NCBI GenBank assembly: GCA_045654545.1 | Contig: JAZONO010000066.1 | Location: forward strand, 1 to 10,764 | Source: SIG588 sp045654545 | GTDB lineage: Bacteria; Bacillota; Clostridia; Oscillospirales; Acutalibacteraceae | Direction: 5' to 3' | DNA length: 10,764 bases | Part shown: positions 6,302 through 10,764 of the stretch, piece after piece | How the letters are laid out: every line of letters begins with the position of its first letter | Numbering within the stretch: the first letter of the stretch is position 1 | Notes under the pieces: model-generated | Told to the model about the DNA's origin: nothing | The model's database searches: none | What the model saw: the letters and a program-made list of their open reading frames with translations, nothing else | Position numbers and translations under genes: made by a program

Positions 6302-6575
6302 TAAGCAGAGGAGACATATCCGAACCCGATTTAAACGGGCCGCTTTCCCCCTCGGCTGTGTTAAAATACTCGTAAATCCGCAAGGATTTACTGCGTTTTT
6401 GCCTTGCCGATGAAAAAATCGGCTCCGTTTAAATTCTTCGACCTAAAACGAGTGAAATTTCGTGCGATTTTTGGCGCGGCGAAGGTGGCAAGGCTATCGC
6501 CTGCCACCGACAACAAATCAAAAAGCGCCGAAATTATGCCGTTTTAGGCGAGTTCGGATGCGCCTCCGCTGCTTA
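6302..6575 (+). mobile_element. MITE-like fold-back element B, 274 bp
   Basis: This element has the same length, orientation and fold as element A. Its inverted ends are 6302-6325 and 6552-6575, TAAGCAGAGGAG...CCGAAC. The inner hairpin GTAAATCC-GCAA-GGATTTAC (6372-6391) is perfect here, whereas it has two mismatches in A. The arm 2 cap is 6484-6508. Some A/B differences compensate each other: the arm 1 pair ATGTTAAC/GTTTACAT in A is ATTTAAAC/GTTTAAAT in B. It sits seven bases downstream of the cdaR stop and directly next to the lipoprotein ribosome site. No coding content is visible. Confidence 0.88.
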
Positions 6576-6582
6576 CGTCATT

Positions 6583-8022
6583 TTACACCGTGCCGTCTTC
6601 GCTGATCGATGCCGTCGCAGGCACCAGTTTCACGTCCACGTAATAATCGTCTTTGTCTGCCGACGTGTAATACACCCACACGTCGGGGTTGTCCACCTGG
6701 GGACGAATCACATACGTTCCGAGATTGTTTTCCGCCAATGTGATCGTGGCCGACAGGTTCGCCGCCGTGAGTTGGCGAATGGCCTGCACCTTGCCGACCA
6801 CACGCACTTCGATCGCTTCCTGCGGCACAGCAACGTGTCCTTCGGGCACGTTTTCAAAGGTGATGGCACCGCGCCCTTCTTCGGTGTTGATCTGCCACAT
6901 GATGCGTTTGTCGGAATATCCAGACCAGTTAATGGTGCGCGTTACGGTGAGCACCGTTTCGCCGTTTTCGTTTTTGGTCACGTTGTCACCGCCGCCCAGC
7001 ACCGTGATACCTGCCGGGAACACGATGGTCTGCACCAGTTGATGATGATCTGTCACCGAGATCCGTTCAAAATCCAATGGATCCAGCGTAGTGAGTGTTT
7101 GGATGCACTCGCGCACCAATTCCTGCTCACCCATTATATCGACCGCAGAGGGACTCATTTGCACGAAATTGGAAATGTCCACACCCTCCGGCTTGTTCGC
7201 CACTTCATAGGTGAAGGGCAGTTCTTGCCGTTCGGTCAACGAGACTAACACGTCCAGCGAGGACACCACGATTTTAGTGCCGCCTGCCGCGAGATCTTTA
7301 TCGTATTGCGAAAACTGGGAATACACAATGTCCACCGTATCGACGATCTCTTTTCCGTCGGCACCGATCTCCACTTTTTGTGCCACAATACCGCCGGTAA
7401 ACATGTGCTTTTCGCCAATCTGCATTTCGTCTTCCACCACAGCCACCAAGCGCGTGATGTTGTCCACTTCGGTGCGCGGACCTTGCACAAACAGCACATT
7501 GCCCGGCAACACAACTTGCGGTGGGTTGACACTTTGGTTTTCATCCAACTTGTCCACACCGTTCGCCACGGCGATCACCTCGCCTGCCTCCACGGAGAAG
7601 GCACGCTCTTCCACCCATTCGTCACAGAACAGCGACACGACCGAGGGTGAGGTGGACAAAATGTTGTAACCGCTCTTTTGGCTGTTGCGGCCGGCCACCA
7701 CGTTGATACGGCTTTTACCTGCCGCACGAATATCCGTCGTATTCAACTGCACGCGAATATCCTCGGCGGTCAGATCCAAAATGTCCGACCACGCACCTTC
7801 CACCACCACGTCCACCGTGATGGTTTGCTCTTCGATCACCTGCAACGAGCCGTTACGCACGTTGGCGGTGTTCAAGGTGCAGGTGATGGTGCGTGTGGTG
7901 ATGTTGGCAGGACCCGAGATCACAAAATACCACATGAGGATGGCGAGCAACAACGAGCAGACCATCATCAACCGATCGTTACGCAACAAACGTCCGAAGG
8001 AGAAGCGTGAAAAGCGTTTCAT
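6583..8022 (-). CDS. cdaR: YbbR-domain protein CdaR, partner of CdaA
   Basis: This is a membrane-anchored extracytoplasmic protein. In Firmicutes, CdaR (YbbR) binds and modulates the diadenylate cyclase CdaA encoded next to it. The start chosen is the ATG at 8022 (MKRFSRFSFG...). It has AGGAGGGG seven bases upstream and lies one base after the cdaA stop, so translation is coupled. Upstream in-frame codons only extend into cdaA. The 479 residues comprise one membrane helix (about 16-36, MMVCSLLLAILMWYFVISG) followed by about four beta-rich YbbR repeats. These include stretches such as TRTITCTLNTANV and VDVVVEGAWSDI near the first repeat. The C-terminus ends in an acidic tail. glmM, the usual third gene of this cluster, does not follow; element B and a lipoprotein gene do. 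Confidence 0.93.
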   Translation of the reverse strand: MKRFSRFSFGRLLRNDRLMMVCSLLLAILMWYFVISGPANITTRTITCTLNTANVRNGSLQVIEEQTITVDVVVEGAWSDILDLTAEDIRVQLNTTDIRAAGKSRINVVAGRNSQKSGYNILSTSPSVVSLFCDEWVEERAFSVEAGEVIAVANGVDKLDENQSVNPPQVVLPGNVLFVQGPRTEVDNITRLVAVVEDEMQIGEKHMFTGGIVAQKVEIGADGKEIVDTVDIVYSQFSQYDKDLAAGGTKIVVSSLDVLVSLTERQELPFTYEVANKPEGVDISNFVQMSPSAVDIMGEQELVRECIQTLTTLDPLDFERISVTDHHQLVQTIVFPAGITVLGGGDNVTKNENGETVLTVTRTINWSGYSDKRIMWQINTEEGRGAITFENVPEGHVAVPQEAIEVRVVGKVQAIRQLTAANLSATITLAENNLGTYVIRPQVDNPDVWVYYTSADKDDYYVDVKLVPATASISEDGTV

Positions 8023-8023
8023 A

Positions 8024-8917
8024 TCATTTCCCCTCCTTGTCTTTATTGAACAACCGCATTTTGCGGATCTTTTCTTCCACCGTGCGTTCTTTTTCAAAGG
8101 AAAGCAACATCGCGCTTTCCAGTTCCGACTTCAACTCTTCGGGTGTGAAGTCGCGGCGCAACGTGCCGCCTTCCGCAATAGACACCGTGCCTGTCTCTTC
8201 CGAAACGACCACCACAACAGCATCGGAGTTTTCACTCATACCCACGGCTGCGCGGTGACGGGTACCCATGCTGGTGCCGATCTGCAGATCGGTCAACGGG
8301 AGGATGCACCCTGCAGCGCACACACGCCCTTCACGCAGGATCACCGCACCGTCGTGCAAGGGGGTGTTCTTGAAAAATATGTTCCCGAGCAACTCTGCCG
8401 AAGGCTGTGCTTCCAGCAGAGTGCCCGATGTGACGATATCGCCCAGTTTGGTCTGTCGCTCGAACACGAGCAAGGCACCGGCTTTTTGTTCTTGCAACAC
8501 CTGCACGGTTTCGCAGGTGGCGGCAATGGCCTTTTTCCACGCTTTCACCTGCTCTTCGCGATCGGCACCGAACGTGCGCAAAATGCCAAAGCGTGAACTG
8601 CCTGCCTGCTCGAGCGCACGGCGGATCTCCGGCTGGAAGATGACCACCACCAGGATCAACGCATTGTCGAACAAGATCTTCAACAAAAACAGCATGGTTT
8701 TCAACTGGAAGAGCGCCGACACACCGTAGGCCAAAAGCAACAGCAAAATGCCTTTGAACAACTGCTCGGCACGCGAGTCACGGATCAAACGGATCAGGGC
8801 GAACACCACCAGCCCCACCAGAAGAATATCTGCCGTGCTGGTTAAAATGTTCACCGAGCTCAATAAGGTGATGGTTTTATACCACAGATCCGAGAAAAAC
8901 TTGGCGATTGCCGTCAT
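8024..8917 (-). CDS. cdaA: Membrane diadenylate cyclase CdaA (c-di-AMP synthase)
   Basis: The enzyme condenses two ATP into cyclic di-AMP, the messenger that controls potassium and osmolyte uptake and cell-wall homeostasis. The start at 8917 (MTAIAKFFSDLWYK) gives 297 residues, typical for the family. A purine-rich GGAAGGG lies about 12 bases upstream, a rather long spacing. An upstream in-frame ATG at 9028 would read through the predicted promoter and is unlikely. Three membrane helices lie within about 29-95. The DAC domain (about 98-265) carries both signatures: LHDGAVI, with DGA at 189-191, and GTRHRAAVG, with RHR at 220-222. The C-terminal 30 residues are charged and coil-like. It heads the long operon, and its own promoter and leader hairpin lie just upstream. 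Confidence 0.96.
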   Translation of the reverse strand: MTAIAKFFSDLWYKTITLLSSVNILTSTADILLVGLVVFALIRLIRDSRAEQLFKGILLLLLAYGVSALFQLKTMLFLLKILFDNALILVVVIFQPEIRRALEQAGSSRFGILRTFGADREEQVKAWKKAIAATCETVQVLQEQKAGALLVFERQTKLGDIVTSGTLLEAQPSAELLGNIFFKNTPLHDGAVILREGRVCAAGCILPLTDLQIGTSMGTRHRAAVGMSENSDAVVVVVSEETGTVSIAEGGTLRRDFTPEELKSELESAMLLSFEKERTVEEKIRKMRLFNKDKEGK

Positions 8918-8946
8918 ATTCTCACACGTCCCTTCCTGTTGGTGAA

Positions 8947-8971
8947 ATTCAAAAGATCGTGCCTTTTGAAT
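8947..8971 (-). promoter_or_regulatory. Perfect inverted repeat in the cdaA leader
   Basis: ATTCAAAAG (8947-8955) and CTTTTGAAT (8963-8971) form a perfect 9-bp inverted repeat with a 7-base spacer. It lies between the predicted cdaA promoter and the start codon, inside the expected 5' leader of about 70 bases. No U-run follows it on the minus strand, so it is not a standard terminator. It could be a repressor operator or a leader hairpin. It is too short and simple to be one of the known c-di-AMP riboswitches (ydaO class). Confidence 0.6.
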
Positions 8972-8993
8972 ACATATACTATCCCTTATTATC

Positions 8994-9021
8994 ATTTTAC
9001 CACAAATTTCGGCTATTGCAA
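8994..9021 (-). promoter_or_regulatory. Sigma-A-type promoter of the cdaA operon
   Basis: On the minus strand the -35-like TTGCAA (9021-9016) and -10 TAAAAT (8999-8994) are separated by 16 bases. A TG just before the -10 makes it an extended -10. Transcription would start near 8987, giving a leader of about 70 bases. The surrounding sequence is AT-rich, unlike the flanking genes. The promoter begins 8 bases downstream of the aminotransferase stop. Confidence 0.6.
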
Positions 9022-9029
9022 CCCTCAAT

Positions 9030-10160
9030 TTATGATATTTTGTAAATTATCTGCAAAAGTTTTTGCCATTCATCCGCCGTGGTGTAGCGCGAAGGCGCCA
9101 CGCGCACCGTGCCGTCGGGCAAGGTACCGAAATGGCGGTGTGCAAGCGGCGCACAATGCAACCCTGCGCGCACCGCCACTCCTTCCCGATCAAGCAAGGC
9201 GGCGGTCTCTTCCGACGTTTTTCCCGCAAGATTAAAAGAAAACAGCGGCGCGCTCTTACCCACTTGCGGACGCGGTGTATACAACCGACCGTTCGGCAAC
9301 CGTTGCAACGCATCGTACAGCCGCGCGGTATTTTGTATTTCCTCGCAGTAACGTGCGTGCATATCGCCCCGTGCGGCAAATTCCAGCGCCGCCGACAAAC
9401 CGCAAATGCCCACCGTGTTCAAGGTGCCGCATTCCAGCCGTTCGGGGAGGTCTTCGGGCGGATAGGGCGACCGCGATTCACCGCCACTCCCCCCTTGCAT
9501 CAGCGGAGTGGGGGTATACCGCTCGCCGCACAAGAGCAGACCCGTGCCCGTCGGGCCGCCCAGCCCTTTGTGACCGGGCACGCACAAAAGGTCGATATGA
9601 GAGGATTCCATATTCAACGGAATCACCCCTGCGGTTTGCGCCGCGTCCACCAAAAACACAAGATTGTATTCCCGTGCCAAGCGCCCTAATGCCTCGATTG
9701 GCAGCAGGTTGCCGAACACATTGGAGGCAGACAGGCAGGCGATCGCCACCGTGTCCCGTGTGATCAGGCGGCGGAAATTCGCCACCGTTTCTTCCGCCGT
9801 GTCCCCCACACGCGCCACCGCAAAGCACGGGGCGCTTCCGCCGACCGCCACCAGCGGTCGCCACGTGGCGTTGTGTTCCATATCCGAAATGATCACCCGA
9901 CCGTGCCGCGCCAAACTTTTGAGTGCGATATTGAGCGAGGCGGTGCACCCTGCCGTAAACACCACACGCGCCGGGTTGGACAGCCCGAACAGTGCCGCCG
10001 CTCGCTCGCGGCAGCGATACACCATCTCGGCGGTGGCCATACTCAAACGGTGACCGCCGCGCCCGGCGTTGCCGCCGTATTCACGCAATGCCGCCGTCAT
10101 TGCCGCCGCCACGGGCGGTGCTTTGGGGTAGGCTGTGGCGGGGTTGTCAAAATACATCAT
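9030..10160 (-). CDS. Class V aminotransferase, cysteine desulfurase-like (EF2568-type)
   Basis: This PLP enzyme probably removes sulfur or selenium from cysteine or selenocysteine. The start is the ATG at 10160 (MMYFDNPATAYPK), which overlaps the DUF3343 stop as ATGA; an upstream in-frame ATG would lie inside that gene. The 376 residues show YFDNPATA (3-10), MEHNA (94-98), VDAAQTAGVIP with the cofactor-binding Asp172, and the PLP lysine 198 in PGHKGLGGPTGTG. RAGLHCAPLAH (331-341) carries Cys336, the likely persulfide cysteine. These marks fit the EF2568-like subgroup, which I recall being linked to selenium and molybdenum hydroxylase clusters, rather than housekeeping IscS/SufS. The subgroup is recalled from family knowledge, not searched. 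Pairing with DUF3343 supports sulfur or selenium handling (inference). No terminator is visible after the gene. Confidence 0.92.
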   Translation of the reverse strand: MMYFDNPATAYPKAPPVAAAMTAALREYGGNAGRGGHRLSMATAEMVYRCRERAAALFGLSNPARVVFTAGCTASLNIALKSLARHGRVIISDMEHNATWRPLVAVGGSAPCFAVARVGDTAEETVANFRRLITRDTVAIACLSASNVFGNLLPIEALGRLAREYNLVFLVDAAQTAGVIPLNMESSHIDLLCVPGHKGLGGPTGTGLLLCGERYTPTPLMQGGSGGESRSPYPPEDLPERLECGTLNTVGICGLSAALEFAARGDMHARYCEEIQNTARLYDALQRLPNGRLYTPRPQVGKSAPLFSFNLAGKTSEETAALLDREGVAVRAGLHCAPLAHRHFGTLPDGTVRVAPSRYTTADEWQKLLQIIYKIS

Positions 10161-10375
10161 TGCGAAGAGCGAATGCGAATGCCGGCCGCCTGCAACAGGC
10201 GACGTGCACGTTCGGCATCTCCCGTCACCGTCAGGGTGTAGCCGCATCCGTTCACCTCGTTGGGGCGTGCACGCCCCACGTGCGCGGTGATCCCGTTTTG
10301 CGCGAGCAGGTCACGTCCGCGCATGGCGTTAGTGACCGACCCGACCGCCAAAATTGTGGTTTCCTTTTTGTTCAC
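10157..10375 (-). CDS. DUF3343 putative Se/S carrier-like protein
   Basis: This is a 72-residue cytoplasmic protein beginning at a GTG (10375), reading (M)NKKETTILAVGSVTNAMRG. The start is supported by AAGGTGG five to six bases upstream. Longer in-frame starts would run through the predicted promoter and repeat R1 and give unrelated residues. The protein shows the beta-alpha-beta pattern and the NGCGYTL segment (42-48). Its GCG matches the conserved cysteine motif of DUF3343 proteins, which have been proposed as selenium or sulfur carriers. The stop overlaps the aminotransferase ATG, giving tight translational coupling. This suggests that the two act together, with the desulfurase-like enzyme loading the carrier cysteine. 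That function is inferred; only the family and motif are visible. Confidence 0.85.
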   Translation of the reverse strand: MNKKETTILAVGSVTNAMRGRDLLAQNGITAHVGRARPNEVNGCGYTLTVTGDAERARRLLQAAGIRIRSSQ

Positions 10376-10436
10376 TCGTTCCACCTTCTTTCCGAAAACT
10401 AAAAAAAGGAGACCCATTCCATTATATGCCCAAACG
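10376..10436 (-). promoter_or_regulatory. Putative promoter region of the DUF3343-aminotransferase operon
   Basis: On the minus strand a perfect -10 hexamer TATAAT occupies 10426-10421, about 45 bases upstream of the GTG start. The -35 position, 17 bases further up, falls inside repeat R1 and reads TAGGCG, a poor match, so the promoter is weak or depends on an activator. The rest of the stretch is an AT-rich leader with the AAGGTGG ribosome site. Confidence 0.4.
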
Positions 10437-10524
10437 GGACATTCGCCTACGGCGAAGTCCGTGTAACGTTTTTCTTGCCGCCTTAAACAGGCGACATTTT
10501 GCTTCGCAAAACCGAAAAAGTTAC
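10437..10524 (+). repeat. R1 structured repeat, copy 3
   Basis: The layout matches 151-240. There is a GGAC...GTCC hairpin (10437-10460) with inner stem TTCGCC/GGCGAA, then a core from GTAACGTTTTTC to GAAAAAGTTAC (10463-10524). The core holds a CGCCT/AGGCG hairpin (loop TAAAC) and a TTTTGC/GCAAAA hairpin (loop TTC). The stems differ from the other copies but still pair, while loops and flanks are kept. It is in the same orientation as the copies at the left edge. Confidence 0.8.
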
Positions 10525-10554
10525 GGGGACATTCGGCAAACGCGAACGGGGCAC

Positions 10555-10577
10555 AAAAAAGCACCCACCGATATGGG
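10555..10577 (-). terminator. Possible terminator of a gene beyond the right edge
   Basis: On the minus strand CCCAT (10577-10573) can pair with GTGGG (10568-10564), using one wobble and a four-base loop. TGC and then six U (10560-10555) follow. The stem is short, so this is a weak call. It would end a leftward transcript entering from beyond 10764. Confidence 0.4.
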
Positions 10578-10612
10578 AGTTGGGGTTAGGGATTTAGGAG
10601 AGTGTGTCTTGG

Positions 10613-10660
10613 CTCCCCTTGTGAGGGGAGCTGGCGAGCGAAGCGAGACTGAGGGGTAGT
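10613..10660 (-). repeat. R2 hairpin repeat, copy 2 (inverted)
   Basis: The reverse complement begins ACTACCCCTCAGTCT and ends in the CTCCCCT/AGGGGAG hairpin, with its arms at 10613-10619 and 10624-10630. These blocks match the copy at 85-147. The middle part differs and lacks the long stem of copy 1. A 66-codon reading frame crosses it but has no independent support. Confidence 0.6.
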
Positions 10661-10699
10661 CCTTTCGTAGTGACAGTTTGCCGTAGAGAATATCCGTTT

Positions 10700-10750
10700 G
10701 CGGTACCCGAAATTCGCGCATCTCGCTTTCGCTCGGCGAATTTCGACCGC
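10700..10750. repeat. Long imperfect hairpin near the right edge
   Basis: GCGGT (10700-10704) and CGAAATTCGC (10708-10717) pair with GCGAATTTCG (10736-10745) and ACCGC (10746-10750). This gives 15 pairs with one three-base bulge. No U-run follows on either strand. It may be another interspersed repeat; I see no second copy in this window. No gene is apparent in 10661-10764. Confidence 0.55.
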
Positions 10751-10764
10751 GGCACTCGCTTATG

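Noticed and set aside
4876..6375. A 499-codon open frame on the plus strand opposite the lipoprotein gene
   Set aside because: It is antisense to a gene with a lipobox, repeated DxDxDG loops and a strong ribosome site. Its translation is rich in His, Arg and Gln with no domain, as expected of a shadow frame in GC-rich DNA.
4704..6575. Composite transposon with A and B as insertion sequences carrying the lipoprotein gene
   Set aside because: Neither element encodes a transposase. Each element on its own gives a clean TA empty site, which fits separate insertions better than one composite event.
8023..8097. Longer start for cdaR inside cdaA
   Set aside because: The extra residues come from the cdaA coding sequence in another frame, and the strong AGGAGGGG points to the ATG at 8022.
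7685..8596. A 303-codon plus-strand frame across cdaA and cdaR
   Set aside because: It is antisense to two well-supported genes, has no recognisable motif and no ribosome site that I can see, and reads as compositional shadow.
8947..8971. c-di-AMP riboswitch upstream of cdaA
   Set aside because: The leader is only about 70 bases and has a single simple hairpin. The large pseudosymmetric ydaO fold cannot be accommodated.
10521..10721. A 66-codon minus-strand frame upstream of the DUF3343 gene
   Set aside because: It is made of repeat R2 and hairpin sequence, with phrases such as SVSLRSPAPLTRG that come from translating the repeat. It has no convincing ribosome site or domain.

Overview
The window looks like a chromosomal segment of a Clostridia-type Bacillota, probably a GC-rich gut member of the Oscillospiraceae/Ruminococcaceae kind. 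The reasons are the cdaA-cdaR pair, a DUF1385/YqhQ protein next to prmC, a DUF3343 protein coupled to a class V aminotransferase, strong AGGAGG ribosome sites and many short structured intergenic repeats. The genus call is inference. Every convincing gene lies on the minus strand, so transcription runs from high to low coordinates.

Reading leftward from the right edge: a gene-poor stretch (10376-10764) holds several hairpin repeats and a promoter. A two-gene operon follows, with a 72-residue DUF3343 protein and a cysteine-desulfurase-like aminotransferase joined by an ATGA overlap. A clear promoter at about 9000 then starts a long gene string: cdaA (diadenylate cyclase), cdaR (YbbR-domain partner), an FG-GAP-like lipoprotein, an OmpR-type response regulator, its HAMP histidine kinase, yqhQ and prmC. 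It ends at a hairpin/U-tract terminator at about 272-302. The left 240 bases are again structured repeats. The string combines c-di-AMP synthesis, an envelope lipoprotein, envelope sensing and a housekeeping release-factor methylase. glmM, usual after cdaR, and prfA, usual after prmC, are not present.

The most notable content is a family of three elements of about 275 bp, each sitting at one junction inside this string: A (4704-4977), B (6302-6575) and C (2264-2540). Each has 24-bp terminal inverted repeats that begin and end with TA. Each folds along its whole length into a closing stem plus two long arms. A and B are about 91% identical by hand count. C has almost entirely different stem sequences but the same fold, with compensatory changes and two conserved unpaired motifs. 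Removing each element with one TA restores compact operon junctions. At the kinase/yqhQ junction it restores a longer kinase tail whose TGA overlaps the yqhQ ATG. This argues that the elements are TA-targeted, MITE-like insertions into an originally tight seven-gene operon, now carried inside its transcript.

A second, smaller structured repeat (R1, about 90 bp, three copies) and a third (R2, two copies) occur at the two window edges. R1 also shows compensatory stem changes. All alignments, folds and identities were worked out by eye, with no database or folding software.
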